A stretch of 64,000 nt of DNA from Haematobia irritans. Lineage: Eukaryota; Arthropoda; Insecta; Diptera; Muscidae. The translations under genes were made by a program, and so were the position numbers. Positions 1 through 12,330 of this stretch are shown here, in pieces. The notes beneath the pieces are model-generated. The model made no database searches. It was not told the origin of the DNA and saw only the letters and a list, made by a program, of their open reading frames with translations. The stretch lies in contig NC_134399.1 of NCBI RefSeq assembly GCF_050003625.1, positions 223,070,975 to 223,134,974 of the forward strand. Direction: 5' to 3'. Position 1 is the first letter of the stretch. Each line of letters starts with the position of its first letter.

Positions 1-680
1 CAAAACAACAATAATGACCAAAGATTTAATTAAAATTTATTTATTTTAAAGAAATTATTATTGTGTAAATTTCCAGCCATACAATTTAGGTTCCACAATA
101 TTTTATATTAGGTTAACATTTTCTCTGGAAATTTATAACACATGCAAAGAAGAAAATAAAAAGATTTCTAAGTGCATTATTTAATTGATATGCCCTTCAA
201 CGTTTCCATATAAAATAACCTATTAATTACAAAACTATTAAAAACACATATAATAGAATGACGTAAGCCTTGTATTTATATCAACAAAAACAAATATGCA
301 CCACACCTGTATTTTGCATTATTACAACATCTTCATAATCACCATCAATGTAATAAAAATAAGTTAAAGCAATATGATGGTATAAATGAAAGAAAAAAAA
401 CTTTCAAATTCCGTTGCACCAAATAACAAGCAATACTAAATGAAAAGAAAAACACAAACAATAACAAAGCATTGAAAAAAAAAAACAAACATGATCACGT
501 TCAATAAACTATTTTCACGAAATCGAACTAAAAAGTCACGAAATCTCGAAGATAACTACATTAAGCCAAATAAAATTATTAGAACCTTTAAGAGATTTAC
601 TGTGGAATTGGGAATGCGTCAACGGACAGCAATTTAATTAAATTCAATAAAAATGTTTATTCCATTCTATAACTTTTAAG
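1..680. other. AT-rich non-coding stretch
   Basis: No exon-like reading frame, known repeat family or RNA gene is recognised here. The sequence is AT-rich with short A and T runs, typical of fly intergenic or intronic DNA. Confidence 0.6.
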
Positions 681-762
681 TGAAGTTCAAAATCTATCAC
701 AATGGACTGAATAGTCTAAGTGAGCCTGAAACTTAATCGGACTGCCACTTTAACCTAAGTTC
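681..762 (+). repeat. 3' tail fragment of a tRNA-derived SINE
   Basis: The stretch containing atcacaatggactgaatag followed by taagtgagcctga and an imperfect AACCTAA tail matches the 3' half of the SINE seen more fully at 16734 and, interrupted, at 58775-60690. The tRNA-like head is missing, so this is a 5'-truncated, somewhat decayed copy. Confidence 0.65.
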
Positions 763-1332
763 AAAGTCTTTGTATGGAAGTAATGAATTCAACATATAAT
801 ACTTTGGTTTTCGCTTATTAAATATTGTATATAATTGTTTCTTTAATTTTAATTAGATTTTTTTAACCTAAAGGCCGGAACTCTGGTTTTCGCGTTGAAA
901 CTCCACACAAAACCAAAAAATGCGAAAAACTAGCGAAATTTTTTTCCATTTTTGGTACTTTGTTTTTTATTTTTTTTTTTTTTTTTTTTTGAGTTGAAAA
1001 ACTGACGTTTATAACATGGCGCCATTTGCAATGTGAATTAAGAAATAATTTATTTATTAAAACTATTTGTATGGGTTTATAATCAAACACGAATCATATT
1101 TTTGTTCCGAAAACATACAAAGGATCAAAGGAGTAGCAGATCAATTGCCCAAGGAAAAATAAAATGTTAATTTTGTAATAGCAAACAGCAACCACCAACC
1201 TAATTCAATATCGCTCCCTGTTACCTAAATAAACACCGCTTTCTATGTGCGAAATAATGGTTTCTATAAAATGTTTTCGCAAGAATGAACATAGTACCGG
1301 CCTTAAAAGAAGAAAGGAAAAAAAAAACAAAC
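763..1332. other. non-coding, poly-T tract
   Basis: No gene is recognised. A T-rich tract lies at about 967-990. The short frames here have no family resemblance and no coding character. Confidence 0.55.
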
Positions 1333-2049
1333 AAACTTTCGGCGCATCCGAATACATCTCTTTACCCATTACCGACAATCTTACAAGTACTAAGCCAAAA
1401 ATAAAAAGAAAACAAGTACATACAGGAGTAAGTTCGGCCGGGCCGAATCCTAAATATCCACCACCATGAATCAAATATAATAGTTTTAAAACTCTTTGTC
1501 GTAGCGTGTTTCTTGATATGTTAACCCTGTAATGCCCCATTTTTTTACCAGCTGATTAAATTTTCAATGTTAAGGACACAAAAGCAAGTGAACTAAGCAA
1601 GAAAAATTTATACCGTAAAATTCAGCATATGCTGCAAAGCCTCTTGAATAGTTTCAAATAAGTTTTCTTTTTATTTTGACCATTTTTGTTGTCTTAAGGT
1701 GTGTTTTACTAAAATATTTCTTATTATATGGGCATTAGAGGGTTAATATATAGAATTTTAGGGGGTTTCATGACAAATTTTCTCCCAAGCAAATCAGTTC
1801 AACCAGATTCTACCTATGAATACTAGATCAGATTCTGGATTTATGAGAACCAATTTTGTTTGAGTTTTAGAGAAATCATAAACATATCGTGTATATGATG
1901 AAATAACGCCTTGATTTGAAATGTTAAATCTATAGATTTTTTCCAGGCATTATTTAAATTAATACGATGAGTAAAATCTGTAAATTTTACTTTCAGTTTC
2001 AAGCAATTTTCATGATCAGTGCGCCTGTTATACCCTGAAAGAAGTGTTC

Positions 2050-2850
2050 TCTTTTCTGAGGAACGAGACGGACCATTTTCGACACACCTCTTTATGGTCC
2101 TAAAATACCTCTAGATTTCTAATTTCCGGCAAATTGGATAAAAAATACGGATTCTAGAAGCCCCAGAAAAAAAGTCGGGAGATAGGTCTATATGGGGGCT
2201 ATACCAAAACGTGGACCTATAGGGACCACTTTCGACACACTTCTTTATGGTCCTAAAATACCTCTAGATTTCTAATTTCTGGCATATTAGTTAAAAACTA
2301 CGGATTCTATAAGTCCCACAAGTAAATTTGGGAGATCGGTCTATATGGGGGCTACAACGAAACATGGACCGATACACCCCATCTTCCGCACACCTATTTG
2401 TGGTCCTAAAACACATCTCGATTTCCAATTTTAGGCAAATCGAATAAAAACTACGGTTTCTAGAAGCTCAAGACCCCAAATCGGGGATCTGTTTATATGG
2501 GAGATATATCAAAACTTGGACCGATACTCTCCATTTTCGACACACCTATTTGTGGTCTTAAAATACCTCTAGATTTTCAATTTCAAGCAAATCGGATAGA
2601 AAGTACAGTTTCTGGACGCCCAAGAGGCAAAATCCGGAAATCGGTATATATGGGGGCTATACTAAAACATGGACCGATAGGCACAACTTTCGGTATACTC
2701 TTTGATGGTCCTAAAACAACTCTAGATTCCAAATTTCAGACTAATTGGATAAAAACTACGGGTTTTAAAAGCCCAAGACCCCAAATCGGGAGGTCGGTTT
2801 ATGTGACGACTATATCAAAACTTGGACCTATATAGCCCATCTTCGAACTT
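2050..2850 (+). repeat. 153-bp tandem units, sub-family 1
   Basis: The motif tatatgggggcta or close variants recurs near 2191, 2343, 2496, 2649 and 2802, a spacing of 152-153 bp. Each unit contains a ggaccgata-type segment, a tttcgacacacc-type segment and a cctaaaatac-type segment. The open frame at 2497-2835 is a by-product of a period divisible by three. The units are diverged, so the array is not recent. Confidence 0.75.
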
Positions 2851-3384
2851 GGCCTGCCTGCAAACAAAAAAACGAATCTGTGCCAAATTTCAGGACGATA
2901 GCGCCATTATTGAAGGCTGTAGTGTGATTACAACAGACAGACAGATGGACAGACTGACATGCTTATATAGTCTTAGAATTTCTCCCTGATCAAGAATATA
3001 TATACTTTATATAGGCAGAAATCGATATTTCGATGTGTTACAAACGAAATGACAAACTTATTATACCCCCGTCACCATTCTATGGTGTTGAGTATAAACA
3101 GAAAATAATAACAAGTATATACGGCCGTAAGTTCGGCCAGGCCGAATCTTATGTACCCTCCACCATGGATTGCGTAGAAACTTCTACGAAAGACTGTCAT
3201 CCACAATCGAATTACTTGGGTTGTGGTATCTTAAAACTTCTTAACATCGTTTTCTAAATTGTGAGATATTCCATACGTAGTATATATTAGACAAAAAAGT
3301 TATGTATAGGTAAGTCTACAAATAATTACGAATCGACACGGACTTTTGCACGGTACGTAGAGAGCCAGAATTGAAATATGGGGG

Positions 3385-4215
3385 TCGCTTATATGGGGGC
3401 TATATACAATTATGAACTTGATATCGACCAATTATTGTGTGATTGGGGGGATCGATTTATCTGAGGGCTATATATAACTATAGACCGATATGGACCTAGT
3501 TAGGCATGGTTGTTAACGGCCATATACTAGCACAATGTAACAAATTTCAACTGACTCGGATGAAATTTGCTCCTCCAAGAGGCTTCTAAACCAAATCTCG
3601 GGATCGGTTTATATGAGGGCTATATATGATTATGGACTGATATGGACCACTTTTGGCATGGTTGTTAAATATCATATACTAACACCACGTACCAAATTTC
3701 AACCAGATCGGATGAATTTTGCTTTTCCAAAAGGCACCGGAGGTCAAATCTGGGGATCGCTTTATATGGGGGCTATATATAATTATGGACCGATTTCGAC
3801 CAATTTTTGCATGGGTGTTTGAGGCCATATATTAACACCACGTACCAAATTGGAACTGAATCAGATGAATTTTGGTCTTCCAAGAGGCTCCGGAGGTAAA
3901 ATCTGGTGATCGGTTTACATGGGGGCTATATATAATTATGGACCGATGTGGACCAATTTTGTAGTGGTCATTAGAGACCATATACTAACACCATGTACCA
4001 AATTTCAGCAGGATTGGATGAAATTTGCTTCTCTTAGAGGCTCCCCAAGCCAAATCAGGGGATCGGTTTATATGGGGGCGATAAATAATTATGGACCGAT
4101 GTGGACAAATTTTTGCATGGTTGTTAGAGACCATATACTAACACCATGTACCAAATTTCAGCAGGATTGGATGAAATTTGTTTCTCTTAGAGGATACGCA
4201 AACCAAATTTGGGGG
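3385..4215 (+). repeat. 153-bp tandem units, sub-family 2
   Basis: The motif atatgggggctatatataa recurs at 3611, 3764, 3917 and 4070, exactly 153 bp apart, with a degenerate unit upstream. Each unit holds ggaccgatgtggacc, a ccatatactaacacca segment and an aaatttca segment. It is related in layout but not closely in sequence to sub-family 1. A partial relative lies at 53020-53425. The apparent peptides repeat with the array and are not genes. Confidence 0.8.
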
Positions 4216-4567
4216 TCCGTTTATACGTAAAAGTGGACCGATATGGCCCATTTGCAATACCATCCGACCTACATCAATAACAACTACTTGTGCCAAGTTT
4301 CAAGTCGATAGCTTGTTTCGTTCGGAAGCTAGCGTGATTTCAAAAAACGGACGGACATGCTCACATCGACTCAGAATTTCACCACGAATATATATACTTT
4401 ATGGGGTCTTAGAGCAATATTTCGATGTGTTACAAACGGAATGAAAAAGTTAATATACCCCCATCCTATGGTGGAGGGTATAAAAAAACTTTCGGCGCAT
4501 CCGAATACATCTCTTTACCCACATCACCGACAATCTTACAAGTACTAAGCAAAAAATAAAAAGAAAA

Positions 4568-4870
4568 TAATAATAATAAAAATAAGTGAGAGGTGGATGC
4601 TAAAATTGTTTAAAGCGCAGAAAATATAGAACACTGAAAATTCACAGCCGAAGATGGCTAAACATATCATGTGGTACAGCTATCGGAATGTATGTATGTG
4701 GGGGAGGGGTGGGGGGATAAATAAATAAACATTATTATTAATTCCTAAATAGCACCGCAAATCGCAGAGTATATGAATACAAGTGTATACCATACTTCTC
4801 TGGATGATCCAATTTATTGGCTAACAAGATGTGGTAACTCCAAGAATAGATGTTGCCAGTATATTATGTA
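4568..4870. other. non-coding spacer
   Basis: No gene or known repeat is seen between the composite element and the mariner. There is a short G-rich run at about 4701-4714 and an (ATAA)n stretch. Confidence 0.5.
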
Positions 4871-5804
4871 AAGGGTGATTCTTTTGAGGTTAGGATTTGC
4901 ATGCATTAGTATTTGACAGTTCACGTGGGATTTCAGACATGGTGTCAAAGAGAAAGATGCTCAGTATGCTTTGACATTTCATCATGAATAGACTTACTAA
5001 CGAGCCACAACGTCGAATTTTCAGTGAATGGGCCCTAGAAAAGTTGGCAGAAAATCCGCTTTTTTATCGACAAATTTTGTTCAGCGATGAGGCTCATTTC
5101 TGGTTGAATGGCTACGTAAATAAGCAAAATTGCCGCATTTGGAGTGAAGAGCAACCAGAAGCCGTTCAAGAACTGCCCATGCATCCCGAAAAATGCACTG
5201 TTTGGTGTGGTTTGTACGCTGGTGGAATCATTGGACCGTATTTTTTCAAAGATGCTGTTGGACGCAACGTTACGGTGAATGGCGATCGCTATCGTTCGAT
5301 GCTAACAAACTTTTTGTTGCCAAAAATGGAAGAACTGAACTTGGTTGACATGTGGTTTCAACAAGATGGCGCTACATGCCACACAGCTCGCGATTCTATG
5401 GCCATTTTGAGGGAAAACTTCGGAGAACAATTCATCTCAAGAAATGGACCGGTAAGTTGGCCACCAAGATCATGCGATTTGACGCCTTTAGACTATTTTT
5501 TGTGGGGCTACGTCAAGTCTAAAGTCTACAGAAATAAGCCAGCAACTATTCCAGCTTTGAAAGACAACATTTCCGAAGAAATTCGGGCTATTCCGGCCGA
5601 AATGCTCGAAAAAGTTGCCCAAAATTGGACTTTCCGAATGGACCACCTAAGACGCAGCCGCGGTCAACATTTAAATGAAATTATCTTCAAAAAGTAAATG
5701 TCATGGACCAATCTAACGTTTCAAATAAAGAACCGATGAGATTTTGCAAATTTTATGCGTTTTTTTTTTTAAAAAAGTTATCAAGCTCTTAACAAATCAC
5801 CCTT
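4871..5804 (+). mobile_element. DD41D mariner-like element, internally deleted copy 1
   Basis: The element is 934 bp, begins aagggtgatt and ends aatcaccctt (inverted termini), and is flanked by TA on both sides (4869-4870 and 5805-5806), the Tc1/mariner target duplication. It contains the catalytic half of a transposase. The region that would encode the N-terminal DNA-binding domain is absent: only about 110 bp lie between the left end and the start of the surviving frame. It is nearly identical to the element at 40691-41626, which shares the same deletion. Confidence 0.9.
4984..5697 (+). pseudogene. truncated DD41D mariner transposase
   Basis: This 237-residue frame is the catalytic domain of a Tc1/mariner transposase, which cuts and joins DNA at TA sites. 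Visible motifs are [11 protein letters not shown] (first Asp), [12 protein letters not shown] (second Asp) and [15 protein letters not shown] (third Asp). I count 41 residues between the second and third Asp, the DD41D (rosa-like) spacing. The helix-turn-helix DNA-binding half is missing, so the product should not bind its own termini. The start ATG sits in sequence that differs from copy 2 (TNEPQRR here, YDLPQRR in the other copy), so it is probably fortuitous. The frame is otherwise open to its TAA. I class it as a deletion derivative that would need transposase supplied in trans. Confidence 0.85.
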
Positions 5805-6283
5805 TAGTAAGTATGTGTATGTAGCTCCTATTGCATATTTATAGACAGAAAACAAATGTACAAATGCTTCGTTTTTTTTCACTTGGGCCTAGTGAGATGA
5901 GACTGAGATTCTATACATACTGTGAATAACATTTACATTAGCTGTTTTTTTACGGTTGATCATTAAAACCAATGAAGTAGTCAAGTGAGTAAATGCTGTT
6001 GCACACACACACACACTCACAGTTACTCGTTGGAATGATGAAAAACAGGAATTTCATATGAACAAATTGAACCGCATGATGCATTGCCAACCAAAACCAA
6101 TGCATAGATGCACATATACAGTTAAGGAAAAACTTTATTTGGTTTAAATAAATGTTATCTTTAAATAATAACGGTGATATTAAAACTAAGATAACATATT
6201 TCCAAAAACAAATATTATTAATAACAATAATATTTTAATATAACGCAACGATTAATAAAGATCGGATAAAATGAAAACTAACC
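5805..6283. other. non-coding spacer with CA microsatellite
   Basis: No gene is recognised. A short (CA)n run lies at about 6003-6015. Confidence 0.55.
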
Positions 6284-7020
6284 CAGCAAAAAAAAAATGG
6301 AAGTTTTTCCACAAAAAATTCTTTTAAAGCCCATCCCAGAATCCCCATCGAGTTTTTTCAACTTCCGATGCAGTCCTTTTGGACAAGTCCACAAACATTT
6401 GTTCTAAAGCGCATCTTGGGATCCCCCAATGATTTTTTTCAACTTCCGATGCAGTCCTTGTGGACAAGTATTAGAAAGACGTAATCAGGCTATTTTAAGT
6501 GCAAATTTCGGACACTTAAATTTTACATAAAAAATAGAAAACTAATAAAAAAACCGAAAATTAATAAAAAAGTAAAAAAAAATAATAATAATAAAAATAA
6601 ATTTCATCCCCGCTGGGATTTGAACCTGTGCCGTTTGACTTTTTCGCTTCCATGGAAGTTCTGTTGAAAAGGTTTTGTAAATTACGAGAATTTGTATTTT
6701 TTTTATGGAAAAAATATATTTATAGGAAAATATATATGAAAATAAAAAATAAAAACGATGCATAACATAAAAAAAAATATTTTTTTAGAAAAATATTTGA
6801 TAAAACAATTACCGCTGGTGAGATTTGAACGTTCCTTATTCTTATTTTTTCGTTCATACTAATAAAGAACATTTTGAGAAGCAATTAGAATGTTATTCCT
6901 TGGTGTCGTATTACCTTTCGACGCTTTATGTTCAATGGCGTTTGTGACTGAGTGTGCTAAGGCGTTCTGTTATGGTGCCAGCAAACCCAGGTTCAACGCC
7001 TGGTCGGAGCGAAAAAGTTT
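6284..7020. repeat. cluster of transposon fragments with tRNA-like B boxes
   Basis: The stretch starts with cccagcaaaaaaaaaatgg, which resembles the CCCAGCAAAAA terminus of the MITE at 58866 and 63187. Three tRNA-like pieces follow. A reverse B-box match (gggatttgaacc) lies near 6614, another (gagatttgaacg) near 6820, and a forward A/B-box pair (tgactgagtgtgctaaggcg, then ggttcaacgcc) lies at about 6945-7001. The forward pair resembles tRNA-Ser/Leu but has no foldable acceptor stem that I can see, so these are SINE or tRNA-relic fragments rather than tRNA genes. Confidence 0.45.
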
Positions 7021-8640
7021 TTCAAATTGTAAAAATTAGATAACAGGAAAACAATAGTGTAACAAAAACACATATGGTTGAAAAAAAGTGAAAATTTTCT
7101 GAGAATGAGTTGCAGACGGCTCAATTTTCTTTAATTTGAGTAGTAGTAGGATCAAATAGATCAAAGAAGACGAAAGATATGCTCAAAATTGTAAGTGTAC
7201 CTCCAAAAATTAAAAAAAAAAGTTCAAAAATTTGTATCTCGAAAACCAATCGACAGAAAATTTTTTATAGCTCATTTTCGTGTTTAGTAGGTCAAAATCA
7301 ATGGGAAAAAGTATGCTAGAAAAAAATAACAGAGAAAATTTTGTTATTTGTGACCTAGTGTAAGAGATAACCGCTAATAAATCTAAAGTCTTATAAAAAT
7401 GTCAATATATCCTAAAATAATGGACTTAAGATAGTAAAAAATGAAAAAAATATAGACGATCAAATATAGGGGTTATAAAGCCGATATCGGTGACGCTATA
7501 TCACAAATACCCTACATGAAATTTTTGATTTTTTAGTTTTGGTTCACGCCAACATCTACCACCAGATTTAAAAATATTATGTTTTTTTTTATCATTGTCA
7601 TCAACTCATCATTGTCATCAACACCATGCAATACCCAGAGACAATTAAACAAAGTCAACGGCAACAAATTGACATATAGAAGGTCTTGTGAAACAATTGC
7701 CGAGTTTGAAAATTCGATAGGTGCAGCCCTCAATGCAATTTAGATCAATTGAGTACTAGTCGCCGGTTGCAATTCAATTCACATTCAAATTCAAAACCAT
7801 TGTTTGGAATGCTTTCAGTCAAAGCCTTTTGTTTGTTCTGCAATTGTATGAATGCTTCGTATTTTATTTTTAGATTTCTTCATCAGCCATGATAACTGTG
7901 TAATCGCTCTTTTACAGACCTTGGCTTTGGAAAGAGTACGTCTCTAAAGAAATCTAGATCAGGGAGTACGTGTTAGAATGTGCGAATACTTCATTGTAAC
8001 GCTGCATTTTTTGCATGATTGTTAGTGCTTTTCTGCATATTTTTTTGGCCAAGTTTTCGAAAATTTTAATTCTTCAATATGGCCCAATATTTAATCGGTC
8101 AATACATACTTGCATCGCTAATGTCGATGCAACAACGTACGTACACTATTAAACCAGCTATAGACGAGTCTCATCGTTACTTATTGATCCTATACATTGA
8201 TGCGATCAATTGATCGACCTATTGCCGATTGATGATCATGATGGTGGCAAGCAAATGTTTTGTTTTATAAAAAAAATTCCCACAAACAACTCGGATAGTT
8301 TGAGAAACGGTATCAATCATTAAGAAGTATTAACAAAAACAAAAGGCAAATTTAATTTTATTCACACATTTCTACAACATTAATATGCAGTACATAAAAC
8401 CAGGCCGTTAGAATCAATTGATTTTTGTTTTGCTTTTTTTTAAATTGAAATAAGTGGGCCTAAAATCAAAGCAGGGAAATGAGATCGAAGTGCTTCTGAT
8501 TGATGTGAATGAGTTTTTTCATGTATAACCTAAAATTTTGGTTTTAACGCTATGTTGATACTGTGAAATAATCGTCTACTACGTGGAAATGTATATGTTC
8601 AGGTTTTTTTTAAATACTTTTTTGATCCTCCACTCGAGCC
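7021..8640. other. non-coding, nothing recognised
   Basis: AT-rich sequence with no recognisable exon, repeat family or RNA. A 10-bp palindrome CCGATATCGG lies near 7481. Confidence 0.5.
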
Positions 8641-8696
8641 CAAAATAATCTACCAAAATTTGGAGAAAATTTAACCAAACCCTACCAAACCAAAAA

Positions 8697-10785
8697 ATCT
8701 TATTTTGCAAAATTTTATTTCTAAAGAAAATTTTGTCAAAATTTTTCTATTGAAATAAAATTTTGACAAAATTTTCTGTAAAAATAGAAATTTTGAAAAA
8801 ATTCTCTAAACATTTTCTATGGACAGAATTTTCTATAGAAGCAAACTTCACAAAATTGTCCACGGAAGCAAACTTTTGACAAAATTTTCTATAGAAATAA
8901 AATTTTGACAAAATTTTCTACAGAATTAACATTTTGACAAAATTTTCTATAGAAATAAAAATTTGACAAAATTTTCTATAGAAATAAAATTTTGCCAAAA
9001 TTTTCTATAGAAATAAAATTTTGCCACAATTTTCTATAGAAATAAAATTTTGACAAAATTTTCTATAGAAATAAAATTTTGACAAAATTTTCTATAGAAA
9101 TAAAATTTTTCCAAAATTTTCTATAGAAATATAATTTTGACAAAATTTTCTATGGAAATAAAATTTTGACAAAATTTTCTATAGAAATAAAATGTTGACA
9201 AAATTTTCTATAGAAATAAAATTTTAACAAAATTTTCCATAGAAATAAAATTTTGACAAAATCTTCTATAGAAATAAAATTTTGACGAAATTTTCTATAG
9301 GAATAAAATTTTAACAAAATTTTCTATAGAAATAAAATATTGACAAAATTTTCTATTGAAATAAAATTTTGACAAAATTTTCTATAAAAATAAAAATTTT
9401 GACAAAATTTTCTATAGAAATAAAATTTTAAAAAATGCTCTATAGAAATAAAATTTTGACAAAATTTTCTATACAAATAAAATTTTGACAAAAATTTTCT
9501 ATAGAAATAAAATTTCGACAAAATTTTCTATAGAAATAAAATTTCGACAAAATTTGCTATAGAAATAAAATTTCAACAAAATTTGCTATAGAAATAAAAT
9601 TTCAACAAAAATTTTTTTGAAATAAAATTTTGGCAAAATTTTCTATAGAAATGAAATTTTGTCAACATTTTCTATAGAAATAAAAATTTTACAAAATTTT
9701 CTATAGAAATAAAATTTTGTCAGCATTTTCTATAGAAATAAATTTTTGACAAAATTTTCTATAGAAATAAAATTTTGACAAAATTTTCTATAGAAATAAA
9801 ATTTTGAAAAAAATTTCTATAGAAATAAAATTTCGACAAAATTTGCTATAGAAATAAAATTTTGACAAAATTTTCTATAGAATTAAAATTTTGACAAAAT
9901 TTTCTATAGAATTAAAATTTTACAAAATTTTCTATAGAATTAAAATTTTGACAAAAAAATCAAATTTTGACAAAATTTTCTATAGAAATAAAATTTTAAC
10001 AAAATTTTCTATAGAAAAAAAAAAGGTTGACAAAATTTGCTATAGATATAAAATTTTGGCAAAATTTTCTATAGAAATGAAATTTTGTCAACATTTTCTA
10101 TAGAAATAAAAATTTTACAAAATTTTCTATAGAAATAAAATTTTGTCAGCATTTTCTATAGAAATAAATTTTTGACAAAATTTTCTATAGAAATAAAATT
10201 TTGACAAAATTTTCTATAGAAATAAAATTTTGAAAAAAATTTCTATAGAAATAAAATTTCGACAAAATTTGCTATAGAAATAAAATTTTGACAAAATTTT
10301 CTATAGAATTAAAATTTTGACAAAATTTTCTATAGAATTAAAATTTTACAAAATTTTCTATAGAATTAAAATTTTGACAAAAAAATCAAATTTTGACAAA
10401 ATTTTCTATAGAAATAAAATTTTAACAAAATTTTCTATAGAAAAAAAAAAGGTTGACAAAATTTGCTATAGATATAAAATTTTGCCAAAATTTGCTATAA
10501 AAATAAAATTTTTACAAAATTTTCTATAAAAATAAAATTTTTACAAAGTTTTCTATAGAAATAAAATTTTGACAAAATTTTCTATAGAAATAAAATTTTG
10601 TCAGCATTTTCTATAGAAATAAAAATTTGACAAAATTTTCTATAGAAATAAAATTTCGACAAAATTTACTATAGAAATAAAATTTCGACAAAATGTACTA
10701 TTGAAATAAAATTTTGAAAACAAAATTTCTATAGAAATAAAATGTTGGCAAAATTTTCTATAGAAATAAAATTTTGACAGAGTAA
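8697..10785 (+). repeat. 29-bp minisatellite array A
   Basis: About 2 kb of tandem units of 29 bp, core attttgacaaaattttctat plus agaaataaa, with variants and single-base indels. Each unit carries the perfect palindrome TTTCTATAGAAA. The first unit or so (about 8697-8745) is in the opposite orientation. The flanks contain tctaccaa-type motifs (about 8650-8690 and 10815-10865), which also border the arrays at 15173 and 20866, so the array probably travels inside a mobile element. Open frames in the array come from the period and are not genes. Confidence 0.9.
9620..10482 (+). repeat. 426-bp higher-order duplication inside array A
   Basis: The block from about 9620 to 10055 recurs almost identically from about 10046 to 10482, an offset of 426 bp. 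It includes distinctive variant units (the unusual aaaaaaaaaaggttgacaaa run near 10017 and 10443). The near identity implies a recent unequal-exchange or slippage event. Confidence 0.8.
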
Positions 10786-11139
10786 GTAAGTGGAGAGGAA
10801 TATATTGCAAAATCTACCAAGCCATCAAGAATTCTACCAAACAGTAAAAATTCTACCAACTATGGCAACCGTGGTTGGAATACAAATAAAAACATATGTC
10901 TTTCGTGTTAACCGCAACCGTGTTATCTTCAACTTAAAATTCGTAATTCAAACTCGCCTTCAAGTATAAATTAGTTTTAAACACATTGTAGTCAAAATAC
11001 AAAATATCAACGAATTTAAAGATTTCATATATTTTTAAGAATTCTTCAGTATTATTAAAGCCAAATTGAACTTAGTTCACAAAATTTTCTTATATGCTTT
11101 GTGCTTATAACAATACTTTTTCAGTGTATAGCAGTAGTG

Positions 11140-12330
11140 TCGAAAGAAAAGGTTTTATACTTTAAAGAAAATTGAATTTCTTTTAAGGGATTGTTGGTCG
11201 ACTTTTCAACTTTCTCAAAAATTAGAAAATTTCGTTTTATTCAAAGTTTGACTTAAGCCCATAGGACTTTTTCGAAAATTCGAAAGGTAGATCTTATGAA
11301 AATTTGTAAAAGTCGGCTTTCGTCTTTTTTGATTATTGAAAAGTAAATTTTTTTGACTCACACTCCGTTTTCAATTTAAATTCGAATGTTCATTAAAGTT
11401 CGATTAGTCGATTTCGGTCACTATAAAAAGTTAATTACTCGTTTTTGACTAACATTAAAGTCAGATTAGTCGATTTGACTATTTGTCGATTTTTAAGAAT
11501 GCAAAAAGTCGAGAAAAAAATTGATTTGTAACTTTTGTATCCCTATATCCAAATTCATTCAAGTCGGCTGATAGATTAGGCATGATTTTTTAAAGAACCA
11601 TTGACATGAGCGGATATATTATTTTTGAAGTTAAACACAATTTACTTTGAACATAATAAAATCCGAAAAGTCATATTTGAATCATTACTAATCCCCTAAG
11701 ACCGATTTGATAGCAAGTAGAAAATTCTAAATTCATTTAATCAACTTTTTTATGTATTCACCGAAATCGATTAATCCCCTAAGACTCGTAAAAGCCTTAA
11801 ACTTGTATGCAATTCGAGCCGGAGAAATAAATTTCGATTTCATCTTCTTTTTAGGGGTAAGTCAACATTTTGACTTTCCTAAATTTAAGAAAATTTCGAT
11901 TTTTTTTTCAAAATTTGTCTTTTGCTCATTGAAAAAGTAGATTTTACAAAAATTTAAAAACGTCGATTTTCGTGGTTCTTGAAAAGTGGACCTTTTGCCT
12001 CAAAATCCTCTTTCAATTCGATATTTTTTGTTAAAATTGGATTAGTCGATTTTAGTAACTATAAAAAGTCGATTAGTCTATTTTGGCCAATTGATTCTGA
12101 CTCGAAAAAATTAAAAAGTCGTTTAATCGATTACAAAAAAACGACTTCACTTTTTTCCTTGACAAAAAGTCGATTATACGAAATCTCTGTTTCCTGATTT
12201 TTGTATCTATATCAAGTTTGCTGATGGATTTCTTAAAATAATCATTCACAAGACCGAAAAAAATTGAGATTGACCACAACTCATTTTTAATGCCTTTCGA
12301 TCAATAGAAGATTCTAAATTCGAAAACCGT
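11140..12330. repeat. two diverged copies of a GTCGATTAGTCGA-rich repeat
   Basis: Segments at about 11200-11730 and 11860-12320 share an ordered set of motifs (aaaaagtcgattagtc, tttgtatcc/ttgtatctatat, aagattctaaattc), about 640 bp apart. They are old tandem copies of an unidentified element. The frames within have no coding signature. Confidence 0.6.

Larger units (their letters stand above)
1333..4567. mobile_element. composite repeat element bracketed by 80-bp direct repeats
   Basis: Imperfect direct repeats of about 80 bp (1333-1412 and 4486-4567, both with actttcggcgcatccgaat) bracket two head-to-tail copies of one interspersed repeat. Each copy has a head module containing aagttcggccaggccgaat (about 1413-1490 and 3110-3260), a core of 153-bp tandem units, and a tail with tttcgatgtgttacaaacg (about 2985-3090 and 4370-4481). 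The head motif taccctccaccatgg is the reverse complement of the tail motif near 4470, so the unit has subterminal inverted repeats. No transposase or reverse transcriptase is visible, so the element is non-autonomous. I recognise the modules as common in muscoid genomes but cannot name the class. Confidence 0.6.

Noticed and set aside
3613..4444. Repeated-looking proteins (MGAIYNYGPMWTNF type)
   Set aside because: The 153-bp unit is 51 codons, so the frame stays open by chance. The same DNA occurs in truncated non-coding copies (53020).
6945..7010. tRNA-Ser/Leu gene
   Set aside because: The boxes are imperfect, the arms do not pair well and reverse fragments lie nearby. Treated as a SINE relic.
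9324..10529. Several 65-70-codon frames rich in Phe, Tyr, Lys and Ile
   Set aside because: They are read from the 29-bp minisatellite. Because 29 is not divisible by three, all frames rotate and one lacks stops. Similar frames appear at 16372 and 22511.
8697..10785. CRISPR-like array
   Set aside because: Units are directly adjacent with no unique spacers, and the genome is eukaryotic.
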